Notes under the pieces: generated by a model | Databases searched by the model: none | The model's input: only the letters and a program-made list of their open reading frames with translations | What the model was told of the DNA's origin: nothing | Position numbers and translations under genes: made by a program | Part shown: in pieces, positions 12,501-24,946 of the stretch | Position numbering within the stretch: the first letter of the stretch is position 1 | Layout: the number at the start of each line of letters is the position of its first letter | Source of the DNA: Balanoglossus misakiensis | Lineage: Eukaryota > Hemichordata | DNA: 64,000 nt | Assembly (NCBI GenBank): GCA_040954595.2 | Contig: CM082578.2 | Coordinates: 5,022,001-5,086,000, forward strand | Reading direction: 5' to 3'

Positions 12501-15500
12501 TCACCGACTTGACACAAACTCTTCCGTTATGATTTTTATGAAGGCATTCATTACTTTAGAAGAGTCCAGGGGTACAGTGTAATTAAATTGGATTATTAAC
12601 GACATATGTTCCACTTAGATGTTCCGTTAGTTTCTTGCCGGTTTCTTCAAAGGCGTTTCATTTTTCTCGCCAGTCACATTTCAAGGAGCTCAAACATTCC
12701 AAACAAAAGTCATTTCTAGATGAACATTGTCTCCAGGCAGTCAAACATCAGACCTTCAGCCGGTGCTGTAAAGAGAGCGTACTCTGAACAATATTATTTA
12801 AATACCAGAACTATTTATATTGTGTCTGACTCAAATGCGCGATGAGTTGCTAAAAATTAGTTTATTAAAAAAATTAATGATAATTACGAAAACGAAGCAA
12901 ATAGCATTGAAACTGTTTTGAAAGTACAAAACGACTACGAAAGTATGCGAGACGTCTAAGGCTTGCCGTAACCATTTCGACTTAGCTCTTCGTTGATATT
13001 TGCTCTTTTATTTTAAATGGAAGTGACAGAGCAGGCAGAGTGAAGTATGCTTTGCAGTTCATTCGTTCAAGGGTCTGCGCAGGTGACATAACTACTCATG
13101 TGCGCATGTAACGAGCAAAGACTGCGACAGGTGACAACCCCACTGGACTACTACACAATCCACTCTGGTCGGTCAACGCTCTCCGAGGTTGAGTCCAAGC
13201 GACAGCAGAAAATAATATAATGCGATGTGTTTGGAGAACTGTAATGATAGATATTTCCATTTTTAAAACTGTTTCAAGATAATCCAAGAAGTTGAGCCGT
13301 GTTTCTGTAGAAAACAAAACAGTAACAGCTATTGTCTTTTAACATTTACTTCCATGACTTAAGTTTCGAACTAGATGCCACGTTGTTATATACGCCAATA
13401 TATGTGTTTGATTACAGTCTGCCTTCAGAATAGTGTCAATAGAGTGCTCCGCCAAATTTCTCGGGACTCATCCAATTTTTAGGAGAAAACCATTTGATTT
13501 CTTTCAGGACAGATTGTGGATTATTGAAAAAAATAGTTCGCAAATGGCGCGGACGAACAAAATGCTTCTGCAATGCCCTGGGGGAAAAAGGTGGACTGGG
13601 AATCGAAAAGAAAATTGGCTGTAACAGTGACTAAATATATTTCCTGACATACCTCCCCCCCCCCCCTCGAAATCAAATGGTTCTCCCCTTACTGTCACCC
13701 GATTGCTCAATAAACCTGCGCGGGCGGACGTATCAACACTGACGCAGGTTTATGTATGAAAGGAAAACTTTAATTGAGAGGCACTGAGAGTGAAATTAGA
13801 CGGTATTTTGTGACCGACGACTGCATACAAATGCCGCCTATACCGAAGCTTGAACGCACAGCTCGGTCGGACGTGAAGTTACGTGTGTGAAGGCACGGCG
13901 GGGCTAGATGTGGGTTCACATTTCAGAACCAGATCTAGAAGTACGGAACGATAAAATACTGCCGCACCAGATACATGTATATTAATTTTCGATTCAAGCC
14001 TTCAAACGAGAAACCCTCACACTAAAAATACCGTCATCATGATGGTCATCATGACGTGTTTGGGAATTACTTCTGCGGGAAACTCACCCTTCAGACTGAA
14101 AACCGAACGATCCATCTTCCCGCCCGAAATGAAACGCGAGTTGATCACGTAGCTGCACCGCGGCGGAAATGAAAAGTGGTCCACAGCCGAACTTGTTTCC
14201 GAGATCTCCAACCACACACAGCTTCTATATCTCGCGTGAGATGAATCGATTTTACTTCCTGAACCGAAACATCATTGCTATGCTTATCCCATCTCTGGCT
14301 TTGTTTACGCCGTAATAGGATTTAGCGCGGTTGTCACAATATTCAAGGAAAAACAGCTGAGCCAGGTAATCAACTTCAGCGGACAATTTACCCACTCACC
14401 GCACCGCTGACAAGAAACAAAACATCGGCCAATTTAGACCGAACCGAGACAATCTAAATACACGTGGGTACTAATTGACAACTAATACCCACATTTTATG
14501 AGTGATAAATGTCAATATGTGTTATTATACCACACACCAAAGCTAGTTTATTCTGATCGTGAATAATTATCCTCCCGAGACGTAGACTGGTGAGCGATGG
14601 TGATAACCCGCCGTGCATATTGAATGCGTGATCAAGGATTAGATTCTGACGTGTGTGCAACCGAGCAGGTTGTGGAAACTACTAGCTAGGTAATTCTGCG
14701 ACACCGTATATGCGCTGAAGTACTGTCCAAGGCGATGGATTCTTTCGACGACGTTGAGATCCGTAAGGATAAATCGCACCATGAGTCAACACTCTTCACT
14801 GCATGGCAAATACGCGCAGGCGCACTCAAAAGGGAGAAAAATCGATGTTGATCTGGATACCCCTGGTTTATTACAAAGATGGCGACTTTGTCTCCTTAAA
14901 TCCCGTGACATGAATAGTTACGACCGCATGGTCATCCCATTCCGAGATGAAAGTGATCAAATCCAATCAGTGTGTGAAACAATGAACACAGCAGGGACGT
15001 TTACTCGGTTGAAGGATAATTTAGGACTTTATCCCAAAATGAGCCCTGAATAAAGCAAGGTTTATAGGTTATTGCGGGATGCTGTTGATTAGGATGGATG
15101 GTCCGTTGGTTCACACATTCCAATACGTGAGTGAGTTTTGTTTCATTACATCACATCACATTACGGTACAGTACAGTACAGTACAGTACAGTACATCACA
15201 TTACTGTACAGTACAGTACAGTACAGTACAGTACAGTACAGTACAGTACAGTACAGTACAGTACAGTACAGTACAGTACAGTACAGTACAGTGCAGTACT
15301 GTGTTTTGTGCTCCTAAACCCTTTGCCACATCACGTAACAAAGCCTTCAGAGAAAGTATCGCTGCTTGCCGTGCAATTTTGTCCTTCTTTCGGGTTCTCT
15401 TAGACTAAACCATCTGTCCTTGATTGCTCATCACGTTTTCTCCCCGAATAACGATGGCGGTTTTTTTTTTTGTCGCTAGAATTGGGAGTGTGTCATCGCT

Positions 15501-18195
15501 TTCAAGCGCGCACTTCATACCAAGATTTTCACAGAGCGTCACGTTTGAAGTTCAAATTGAAAGATCTAACCGCGAGCGATTCTGCTGTAAGTTGCAGTAT
15601 AAATTGGAAAGCGGAATGAGGCTTTGAATGCTAACTATCTGAATATAATCATACACCGCAGGCCTTGACTGAGTACAGCAGCGCCTAATGAGAGATGTCT
15701 CCTCGGGTCACAAAGGCCAGGTGTCATTTTGTAATACACTTTTCAAGTACTAGTGTGGGGCTGGTCTTTACTCTTTCAATAAACATGAACCTAAACTCTC
15801 TGTCTCACAATTATGTCCGAATTTTGCGTGATATTTCCCCCCTCGGGATGTCTTTCAGTCGTGTTCTCCGACCCGTTGATTTCAAACCATTCTTTCTCAA
15901 TCGAATTTTCTTTCCAAATTTCTCGGGTGATTCGAATTTCACCACACGTAAATTGTTCCTCTCTCAAAGAAAACACTGCCACGTCATTGAATGGCGCAAT
16001 CGGCTTGATGAAATCGATTTCTATTGAGGGCACTTTGCGGTTTAGACTTTGAGAGTTTTTTTTTCTTGCCTTGGTGTAAAATGCAATTTAGCATCAGTAA
16101 AGGCTTTCCAATTTGCGTCGTGTAAATGAAAGTGGCGCCCAAGGCAGGACGCAGTTACCGCCGAAAAATAATTGTACATTTCACCGACTCAAAGAAGTTA
16201 TCACCTCATGTCTTCCATTACTTGAACGCGAAAAAGTTTTGATGATGACCCGCGGCTGCGATTAGCCAGATTTTACATGTAGCTAATTCAAAAACCTCAT
16301 TAAAGGCGTTTTATAGGCGTAATTGGGCCTGGAAGTTTGGAAATGTGAACAGGCGTTTCGTTGATCTCTTCTTTCCTGTACATGTATATGGAATTTAGGT
16401 TTAAAAAAAATAATTGCAGGTATACCCAACAAGCCCGGTCGAAATGCAGTGGATTGCCTCCGTATCGTCTGAATTGCCGCGTGATCCCCACCTCTAGTCT
16501 GTAATGGTACAATACACGGTGTCTGTAAATTCAACCAGATTGCCCAGGAGCTATAGAATCCCATTCTCTACAAAATGCGCTTTCAAAGTATGTTCCAAGG
16601 GGCAGGTTGTTCTCATACACTGTGCTTGTTACATTTGCCTTTTAAAAGCCACCACAAGCGACCTTTAATTATTCAAGCATTACATTAGTTATTTCTTTTG
16701 CTTGAAATGTTGTTACCATGTCAACGGGGTGTGACAAAATTGTGGTTTGTATCGGCACACCCTGCAATGTGTTTTACTCCACGCGACCGATGCAAACAAA
16801 TTCAATTGATCGAATGTTTTACTGTGCTCACTCACCGCATGATAAATTTATAGAAATAGCTTGACAGTTAATCTGTGAGGCGCTATATTTTAGTAGAAAT
16901 AAAATCAGCAACTTCTGAAATGAACAATCCGATCAAAAGTGAAAAAGCGAAATATCTGCTGATGACTCGTCCAATGCGATATACGAAAAGGAAAGCGTAC
17001 ACCCCCCCCCGAAATCGAAGGGTTCTCCCTTATGAAGACTTTGATAGGAAACGTCCTCCGAGTATTGCAAAATAGCCCAGTTGATTTTCAAACAGTAGCT
17101 CATTACATGTACATGCTCACATCTGCGGGTACATGAATTTCTGTAAACTGAAATGGTCGACCTCCGTACAGTATGACATGATGCAGATAAAATTGTTGAT
17201 TTCCGGCGGACAAAAAAAATGAAAACACGACGACCTCCTCTCAATTCAAACAACCTGTGTTGCTCTCCGCTGCACATGCTGCGCAAATCACACCATCCAT
17301 GCATCATATACGCGGCGCTAATAACATGTCTATAGTGGAAGGGGATTATTGGCTATTGCGCTCTGTTTTAATATTCATGCGACCAGCAGATGAAATTGGA
17401 ATTCGGTTACGCATCGGTGGTAACATGTATCTCAATTTCCTACAAGTGGAATTATTTTGAATATTTTGTCTTTTTTTTGCATTTTCCCCTACAGACAGCG
17501 ATGCAGCGACCGATTCGCCAGATACACCAAACTTGTTATCCTGCGAGATAGAAATCAACGATATTATCCCGCCAACATACAGCAATCTTGTTGCGGAAGG
17601 TATTATCGAAGAAGAGGAAGGAAACGAAAACCGTGCGCGGGAAACCTCCAGCGTCGTTGTCATGGAACCCGTGACACCACCCCCAAATTATGACATAGTG
17701 TTCAAGCCTTCATGGCCAAGGTCGGCCTCTGCTTATGTTTTGCATCCCGAGCGGATAGAGGAGGTGGCCATGGCGGATCTCTACACCAGACAGGCGTCGC
17801 GGACGTCAGAGCGGACCGTTCGCTCCGAGAACTCCATCAATAGATCGGTATCTTTCGCCGACGAGGTCTTCACTCCCGACGAGAACGAGGCGGCCGAACA
17901 GTCGAACAGGCCGCGGCAAGCCCAGGACAGCGATGTGACGAGTCCAGCTTCTACAGATGAAAGCACGACAACTTCAAATAGTACACCATCACCTCAGGAA
18001 GAACAAGCACACTCGCTTCATTCTGTTTCCGAGTCAGAAAACGAACCGTCTCAGACACTGAGCCCGTCGTCGGAGTCGGAACAGTTTGAAAATCAGCCTC
18101 GTTCGGACGAGGAGGCTGACGGACAAGGGGTTGAACAAGAGAATGGAATAGCTGAAACTGGAAACAGAGATGACAACACTGGCGACCAAACGTGA
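6461..18195 (+). CDS. Single-pass membrane protein with two cytoplasmic PPxY motifs (three coding exons)
   Basis: Exons are 6461-6557, 11354-11509 and 17495-18195. Both introns are phase 1 and the joined frame gives 317 residues. Exon 1 encodes an N-terminal signal sequence with a hydrophobic stretch around WLFYVLIW. Exon 2 encodes a short ectodomain, one transmembrane helix (LALIIVAVVLLATFLCV) and a cysteine-rich juxtamembrane segment (CVCCAACRNSLC) likely to be palmitoylated. Exon 3 encodes an acidic, Ser/Glu-rich cytoplasmic tail with PPTY and PPNY early in the exon. PPxY motifs bind WW domains, for example Nedd4-type ubiquitin ligases, so an adaptor or receptor-trafficking role is inferred. 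The layout recalls the Shisa/WBP1 type of small adaptors, but I recognise no orthologue. An acceptor-like TCTTCGCAG at 6424-6432 suggests an upstream noncoding exon. AATAAA follows at 18476. Confidence 0.8.
6558..11353 (+). other. Intron 1 of the PPxY gene
   Basis: About 4.8 kb with no convincing exon in between, since the flanking phases already match. It contains a short perfect-looking hairpin at 10093-10129 and one 135-codon open frame at 10126-10533 without family resemblance. Confidence 0.5.
10093..10129. repeat. Hairpin, 16-bp arms with 5-base loop
   Basis: CCATGGAGGTACTAAG is followed after GTACT by CTTAGTACTTCCATGG, so 15 of 16 positions pair. It could be a small foldback element or a cruciform-forming site. 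No function is evident. Confidence 0.7.
11354..11509 (+). CDS. PPxY membrane protein exon 2 (transmembrane segment)
   Basis: Acceptor CATTTCTAG and donor GTAAGT bound 156 bases, phase 1 to phase 1. The exon encodes a short polar stretch, a helix of about 20 hydrophobic residues and five cysteines just after it. Confidence 0.8.
13482..13688. mobile_element. Short TIR element (MITE), 207 bp
   Basis: The left end GGAGAAAACCATTTGATTTC is mirrored on the right by GAAATCAAATGGTTCTCCCC, next to a poly-C run. Both ends are flanked by TTA, matching the 3-bp TWA target duplication of PIF/Harbinger elements. It is non-autonomous, with no transposase frame. Family assignment is inferred from the target site only. 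Confidence 0.6.
15165..15298. repeat. (TACAG)n pentanucleotide microsatellite
   Basis: About 130 bases of TACAG units, interrupted once by TACATCACATTACTG near 15194-15207. The neighbouring TCACATCACAT at 15151-15162 is similar low-complexity sequence. Confidence 0.95.
17002..17029. mobile_element. Isolated end of the GGGAGAACC TIR family
   Basis: A C-run followed by GAAATCGAAGGGTTCTCCC and then TTA matches the right end of the element at 13482-13688 in order and orientation. I found no partner end nearby, so it is a solo end or a truncated copy. Confidence 0.5.
17495..18195 (+). CDS. PPxY membrane protein exon 3 (acidic cytoplasmic tail)
   Basis: Acceptor CCCCTACAG is followed by 232 open codons to TGA at 18193-18195. 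The sequence is low in hydrophobics and rich in Ser, Glu and Asp, with PPTYSN and PPPNYD motifs. It is probably intrinsically disordered. Confidence 0.85.
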
Positions 18196-18475
18196 TTTGG
18201 GGATTTTTATACTGCAAGAGGATAAATCATATTAATATATCATATTTAAACTCAACAGGTTAAATTATAAATCTCTTGAGGTGATGGAGACAATGGAATA
18301 CTGTTCTCAGTATAATGTATCTGTTGTGCGTACTTTGTCATGTTTGGGCCGTTGATGTCTCGTGCCAAAGAGAAAGCCGTTTTTGTGTGCGATCTTTGTA
18401 CAATAGGATGGAAACTATCACAGACGATGCATCCGGGATATGACAAGATCGCGCAATCGACGCCTGTAAGTCAAG

Positions 18476-18481
18476 AATAAA
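18476..18481 (+). terminator. Polyadenylation signal AATAAA of the PPxY gene
   Basis: A canonical AATAAA lies 281 bases after the stop codon. The 3' UTR would be about 300 bases. Confidence 0.55.
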
Positions 18482-19150
18482 GTCATTTGCAAAAACCGGA
18501 TATTAATGAATATTTGCGATGCACTGCAGTGGATAAGTGTGCATCTCGGCGCTGTGGTGAACCCAAGAAGCTGGATTTGTAAGAGCGCCATCAGTGTTCC
18601 ATCAGTGAACGTTTTTGTTCCCAATCGAGCTTACCGATTTCTATGCAGCGAGGTGGCGTACAGGACGTTCGTTTGCCTGGGGATTGAGTTTTGCCGTATG
18701 TTCAGTATTAAATTGACAATTAGACTTTCCCATCAGATATCCAGACGACATTACCGTAATAGAGAGGCGGATTCGATTTACTGGCGAGTCCCGCAGTACG
18801 TAACACAGAACGAGCATCACAGGATGCGTCAACAGCCAATCAGAAAGAATTTGAGGAAACATGAAATGCAGTCATGTATGATTATATTTTAAAGCGACAA
18901 ATCCGATTGAGTTTCAACACTGCAAGTTTAGTTTATTACTTTTCCCCTAAGACGTCGTTCATGGTCTCCTCACTGACACATTGTAATAGCTTCACCTCCA
19001 CACTCACCCCGCATGAAGAACCTGAATTCTTCAATGGGACGGTTTAAGCCTATGTTACATTACCAGAAATCATTTCTTCAAAATATTTTCACGTAAGCCC
19101 AGACCGGAACTCTAATGAACAACAGATTGAATCTAGGATGTTTCAGAGAT

Positions 19151-19232
19151 CTCCGTAACAATGTCACCTTAGGAATGTCATATTTCCGATAGCTCCGTAA
19201 CAATGTCACCTTAGGAATGTCATATTTCCGAT
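19151..19232. repeat. 42-bp tandem repeat, two copies
   Basis: The unit beginning CTCCGTAACAATGTCACC recurs at 19193 with near-perfect identity. The surrounding 18.5-19.8 kb is otherwise AT-rich DNA without recognised genes. Confidence 0.9.
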
Positions 19233-19879
19233 GTGTACCACCTTTCTTATTTGTAACATCATATCTAAGTGCGCGGTGAGTTCTTTATCGTGACACTTCA
19301 CAACCATGCCTTGCACAGTTCTCGCGAAACAGTATTTATTTATTCAGTGTAGCTGGGCGGGAAACCCCCAGTGTCTGTCAAAACATTGCGCAACCAGACA
19401 GCAGACGGCCGACATTTTGTCACAGTTCACTGCACTAATCTACCAAATTTGGAAAATCTGCCAGTACATTCAACTGCATCCTATCCGCGAACATTTGGAA
19501 CTTTTGTTAGTAAATTATATTTTGTTTCATAATCATTCGCACAAATTTACAGGTTCCCAACAACCACTGGTGACCGTCACCTAAGGAAAAGTTTATTATC
19601 TTTGACTTTCACGAGAGAAACGACAACATGATTGCCATGGTTGACTGTGGGGTGGCGAAAATAATGACAAAAATTTACACTTATGAATATTATTGATCTT
19701 CGAACCATACTGTATATTGCTAAAATTCTAATTTATTTCATACTTTCCACTATATCATATTTTTATATCTCACAGTACACACATTGTATTTCCAAAAATA
19801 AAACCATGTATAATATACATTTAAAATATGCATTATGTTATGTTTATGGATATACATTTACACTTGTTATATCAAGCTA

Positions 19880-21216
19880 AACCTTTTTGGAACCTTTTTG
19901 TGACCTTTGTCGATTTGACAAAGGCCTTCGACACAGTCAGCAGGGATGGCTTATGGAAGATAATGGAGAAGTTTGGCTGCCCAAGCAAGTTCATCACGAT
20001 CGTCCGGCAGTTCCATGAAGGCATGATGGTGAAGGTACTAGATGACGGAGATGAGTCAGAGGCTTTCCCTGTGACAAACGGCGTGAAACAAGGATGTGTT
20101 CTTGCTCCAACGCTGTTTAGCATGGTCTTCTCAGCCATGCTGACAGATGCCTTCCGTGATTGCCAGGAAGGGATGCATGTCAGGTACAGGACTGATGGTG
20201 GTCTGTTTAACCTCCGACGCTTGCAGGCTGTTACCAAGGTGAAGGAGACTATCATCAGAGACTTTTTGTTCGCTGATGACTGCGCCCTCAACGCTGGCAC
20301 TGAGCAGAAGATGCAGCACGAGATGGACTGCCTCTCAAGAGCCTGTGACAACTTTGGACTCACTATAAGCACAAAAAAGACGGAAGTAATGTTTCAGCCT
20401 GCACCAGGACAGCCTTTCAGAAAACCACACATCACGGTGAAGGGACATGCTCTCCAGGCTGTCGACAGCTTCACCTACCTGGGCAGCACACTTTCAAGAG
20501 CGGTGAACATTGATGCAGAAGTCACCAACAGGATCGCCAAGGCTAGCTCTGCTTTTGGGAGACTCCGTGAGAACGTCTGGGAGCGGAGGGGACTCAGTTT
20601 CGCCACCAAGCTGAAGGTCTATCGCGCAGTTGTGCTCACCACCCTTCTCTACGCCTGTGAGACCTGGACTGTCTACAGCAGACATGCTAAACAGCTAAAC
20701 CGTTTTCACTTGAGCTGCCTTCGTAGACTCCTACGCATCAAGTGGCAGGACAAAATCCCCGACACGGAAGTCCTAGAACAGGCCGGCACCCCCAGCATCC
20801 ACACACTTCTACAGAAAGCACAGGTCAGATGGGCAGGTCATGTCGTCAGAATGCCCGACAGCAGACTGCCAAAACAACTATTGTACGGAGAACTGTGCGA
20901 AGGAAAGCGCTCAGTCGGGGGACAGAAGAAACGCTTTAAGGACAGCCTCAAAGCGTCCCTCAAAGACATGAATATTAACATCAGCACCTGGGAGCAGCTT
21001 GCTACCAACCGTCCAACTTGGCGTAGCAAAGTCAGCACTGGCGCCCGCGCAGCAGAGAAGCGACGCACTACAGAAGCACAGCAGAAACGTGAAGCGCGCA
21101 AAGCTCGAGCTGCCAACACTTGCAACGCAGCACCTACCCATACCTGTCCCATATGTGGACGTGCCCTACGGGCCCGGATTGGCCTCGTCAGTCATCTTCG
21201 GACCCACAACAACTGA
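19880..21216 (+). mobile_element. 5'-truncated LINE (non-LTR retrotransposon), reverse transcriptase C-terminal part
   Basis: A continuous frame runs from about 19890 to the stop at 21214-21216. It starts inside the reverse transcriptase at DLTKAFDTV, continues through GVKQGCVLAPTLF and the catalytic FADD (near 20269), then TYLGSTLS and a C-terminal tail with WAGHVVRM. It ends with a C2H2-like zinc finger (CPICGRALRARIGLVSHLRTH shortened here to CPICG...HLRTH). The apurinic-like endonuclease, the first RT motifs and any ORF1 are missing, as expected of 5' truncation. The frame has no stops or frameshifts, which suggests a fairly recent insertion. The exact clade is not decided. No poly-A tail is visible after the stop. 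Confidence 0.92.
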
Positions 21217-22365
21217 CCTTCGTTCTGATATGGAGTCAAGCTCATCCTCGTATCGAGGGAGGAACATCATCAAGCTATATGGGGGCGGGTTGACTTGGGT
21301 CGATCCAAGATGTGTGTGTCCAAATGTTCATTCCGCCGATGGTGTTGATTAATGATTCTAACGTTATTACATGTAGGTCTATCGGTGTTTACTAATACAT
21401 AGAATTAACGGACCCCTTGCACTTTTTCCGGTCGTAACGTCTCAAATTTAAAGGTATGGAAATCACGCGAAGTTGAAGATATTTCATCGCAGTGCATGTT
21501 CAAATTAAATTATGTCTAGTAATCGCTTGGTGGCGCCATACAATTACCCACATCTGAAATATATGTATACCCGGTTTGTTTGGGCGTTATTCTGCTTCGT
21601 TGTCTACGTTAAACAGCAACCATACATCTCGAAGAAACTGAGAAAAGCGGCCAAGTTAATACGAGAATGATGTTTAGCAAAGATACTCAAGCGCACAACG
21701 CCAGCTTTGACTCCAAGGCATTGCCACTGAGTAATGATCGCGTGCACAAACACGGCCACCCCTCCTTCCATTGTCTTCACCTGGCATGTATCCATAACAT
21801 GTGACAGCCGATGTGCCGTGTACCACCCGTAACGAGGCAAGCCTTAATTTGCAGTGCTGTTCGCTACAGTAATTTTGCTCTTTCGTGAAACCCTATGCAT
21901 GCTACCTTTGGACTGATGATCCGATAATTGTGACAAACTGGCAAATGCCTTAGCTCTAATTGTTACATTTGAAAACATTCTCCACGTTACGAAAGAAATG
22001 GCAGCTAAAATATCTTCGGGCGTTGATACGTCATTTTCCTTTCAGGAAATTAATCTTTTATTTCATTTTACACTAGCCTAAACCAATCACATTCCCTCTT
22101 CCCTCTTCTCAGTAGCATGCACACACCAGGAAACGAGTTTTGTTCATATACTTTGTATTAATAAAAGTAAATCATTATTAAGAGTATTTTTTCTGACAGA
22201 AACGCGAATTCCGGCCTTCCACCTTCCTGTCAAACTGAAAGCTCTAAAATAGCAATCGATCATTCCGTCTGTTTAAAGGGACAAAGTCTCTCCCTCGTTA
22301 CCTTGTTCCATTAATTATGTTTGATACAAGACACTGTTTATGTTAATGTACATGTGCATATGTAG

Positions 22366-22533
22366 TGAATGAACGTTCGACCACACACAACTTCCATCCC
22401 GCGTGTATGATATGATGTAAGAACTCCCCTCCAAATGAATAAATGGTAGAGACCGAGTTATACATTATGGCGAGTTTTTTCACTCTCGTGTCCACAAATG
22501 GGATGGAAGGCGTGTGTGGTCGAACGTTGATTG
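22366..22533. repeat. Inverted repeat, about 30-bp arms, candidate MITE
   Basis: AACGTTCGACCACACAC with CTTCCATCCC on the left (22372-22400) is mirrored by GGGATGGAAG with GTGTGTGGTCGAACGTT on the right (22500-22527). There are only a few mismatches, and weaker pairing extends outward to 22366 and 22533. The spacer is about 100 bases. No transposase or clear target duplication is visible. Confidence 0.65.
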
Positions 22534-22560
22534 ACAACGCCGAGAGCAGCAACTGCCCAC

Positions 22561-22564
<4 letters not shown>

Positions 22565-22600
<36 letters not shown>
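22565..22600. repeat. (GA)n dinucleotide repeat
   Basis: About 18 GA units immediately downstream of the inverted repeat. Confidence 0.95.
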
Positions 22601-22603
<3 letters not shown>

Positions 22604-23990
22604 CTGCACATTACAAGCAAATTGTTTTCTGAACATTCACATTCGGTGCGAATGTTTTTGCCACAAGTACATTGCAATCTTTCCTCACGAAAGTGCCGCA
22701 TATATCAATGTATGGATGAAGTTTAAAATCTGCTTCCTTCAGATTTGCAATGACAAGCCGACCAACATGTGACTATTTTATCCCAACTATAGGTAGGTAA
22801 TTTAATTCGAATATTATTTTCAACGACGCTGCATGCAGCTCCAAAGTACGCACGACGACCTGCATCACTATTTCTATACCCGCGCTGACTACGAAGGACA
22901 CAACTGTATGCACACGGTACTGAGCGGACCATGTCATTGTCCGACCCGGCGACCGGATCGATATTAACGTTTATCAACAACTCTGAGAGCCAAAGAACTT
23001 TTGACCACGGGCGCAGTGGACTTTTATCGCATCTATAGTGTTGAGCAACACTATCCGTGCCGTCCATCACGTAACCCCAATTGGCTAAATAACTATACAC
23101 GGTTTGAAACACATGACCTACGAATTCAGACAACCCAAGTTTTCATCTCAGCCACACATCCTTACAAGAGGAAAAACTCAAATCCTTTGCTCGGTGGTTT
23201 AGTTGTATAATTTTGAACAAAAACAGGTTTTTGGGTCAGCGCGACCTCAAGAGCTAAGGCCTACATTAAAACTTCTGAATGCTAAAAATGCTAAAACTAA
23301 ATTATGTGTATTCCGTGTATCCTCTTCATATATGAACTATTGTTTAAGAAAAAGTTGGCGGGATGTCAAGGAAAATTGTAGGCCCAGTAATTACAAAATT
23401 GATTTGAAGTTACCAGGATTGAAGTACCTTTCCACCCGTCTGCTCTTATCTAAATGATGTTCCCTTTATGGTATCAGTCGACCGAGTTTTCTTTTCTCAA
23501 TGCTATCTCAGAGGTTACCGAAAGCTCGATAATGTAGGAGTGGTTCTGTCTCAATGTCCGTTCTTTAATCCAATTGTAGAAAAAACACTGTACCTTAACC
23601 TTATTGTGCCGGTTTGTGAGGATGATATCAGGTCGGTATTCTTCGATATCAAATGACGTCAGACGCGCTCAGGCGACAGTTACGTTGGCATTCAAATTTC
23701 CAGCTGACGGGCAACGCCATGAGGTTGACGAGGCACCATACCTGATACGTTACGTGTCTGACGGCTCTAAAGTAAAAACATTCTCGGAAAAACTTTTACG
23801 GTATGCCGAAATATTGCTTGCCCGTCATCTGGAAATGACAACGCCATGGGTCACATTTATTCTGTGTAGACAGCACAATCAAAACACAAGCATATCCCCA
23901 CTGACCACGTCAACATAGAATATAGTCTTTGTACACAAGTCATGTTTGTCTAGACGGCGCTATGTCTAATACATGTACCTGCTTACCTAC

Positions 23991-24026
23991 CCCACCCCAC
24001 CCCACCCCACCCCACACACACACACC
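23991..24026. repeat. (CCCCA)n followed by (CA)n
   Basis: About five CCCCA units run into six CA units. Confidence 0.95.
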
Positions 24027-24812
24027 CGTATAAAATAAACTGAAGAAATATTGGAGGGATTGAATAAAATTAGCATAAATAGATTCTGCTACAGGCTTTA
24101 GGACGCCCTTTCTATGGAAAACTAATTTCATCGGCGGGACATTCTAAACTATACTGCAACATGTACAACGTCTGATACATTTCGAGAGTCAAATAAAAGC
24201 GTACATTCTTTCACTACTCGCGTAACAATGTAAACTTCTGCCGTCAACTAAGTGGGTTGCACAATCAAAAACACCATCTCGTCTCAGTCTTGTGAGCGCC
24301 GAACGATGTGGACTGAACATGACTCTCTATATTGTGCCAGCCTTAGTACCCAGCTTCCAAAAGATTGAAAATTGTTTTTCGCTAACGGACTTTCCATTTT
24401 CTTAAATTCCCATGAGGTGCAATTCTTGCCATATTCGATTTTCTCCGAGTCCCTATCCTTCGCGGACGGGCGACACCATTTCGAATGTATGAATATTCAA
24501 ATACGCATTGAAGCATACCATGATAGTCATAAGATCATGTAATGGGCGGCTAAATCTACAGATAATACCTTTGTTCACACTCAAGTATAAGCTTATTTAA
24601 ATAACTGATTTAAATAAACCAATCAGCATACTCTATAAACAAGGGGCAAAAGACAACCTTATCGAAGTAGGCTGAAGACAGCATTATCTCAACAATTTGA
24701 TTAATGAGCGGAAATTGGCACCCCGCTTCAATAACACCTTCCTGTTATTGCAAGATAATGTTTTGGAAAGAATGTTCCGTTAATTGATAACTGGACCACG
24801 GGGACTATTACC

Positions 24813-24820
24813 TATATAAG
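24813..24820 (+). promoter_or_regulatory. TATA box of the CTLD-PAN gene
   Basis: TATATAAG lies 88 bases upstream of the signal-peptide ATG at 24908, so transcription should start near 24845. The spacing and the short purine-rich leader are consistent with an intronless 5' UTR. Confidence 0.7.
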
Positions 24821-24907
24821 AGCGAAGATCGGGGAGAACCCGCTAATTCACCGGATGTTCTTACAGAGCAGTCCCAAGAAAACCAAGAAGAACGCCTAGC
24901 TGATACG

Positions 24908-24946
24908 ATGAAACTTGTTCTCCTCCTTGCACTGGCATTCTGTCAG
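24908..24946 (+). CDS. CTLD-PAN gene exon 1 (signal peptide)
   Basis: ATG at 24908 opens 13 codons of strongly hydrophobic sequence ending CAG|GTAAGT, phase 0. The start follows the TATA box at a suitable distance. Confidence 0.85.

Larger units (their letters stand above)
11510..17494 (+). other. Intron 2 of the PPxY gene
   Basis: About 6 kb. It contains a small TIR element (13482-13688), a (TACAG)n microsatellite (15165-15298) and an isolated end of the same TIR family (17002-17029). No additional exon is needed or seen. Confidence 0.5.
21217..24812. other. Intergenic, no gene recognised
   Basis: Apart from an inverted repeat (22366-22533), a (GA)n tract and a CCCCA/CA tract, no gene or family match was seen. 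The region just before 24813 is the promoter side of the CTLD-PAN gene. Confidence 0.4.

Noticed and set aside
14031-14055. GTCATCATGATGGTCATCATGAC as a palindromic site
   Set aside because: Reverse complementarity has mismatches in the arms. It is better seen as a short imperfect direct repeat.
14754-15053. 99-codon open frame beginning MRSVRINRT
   Set aside because: Length is expected by chance in 64 kb, with no domain or splice support.
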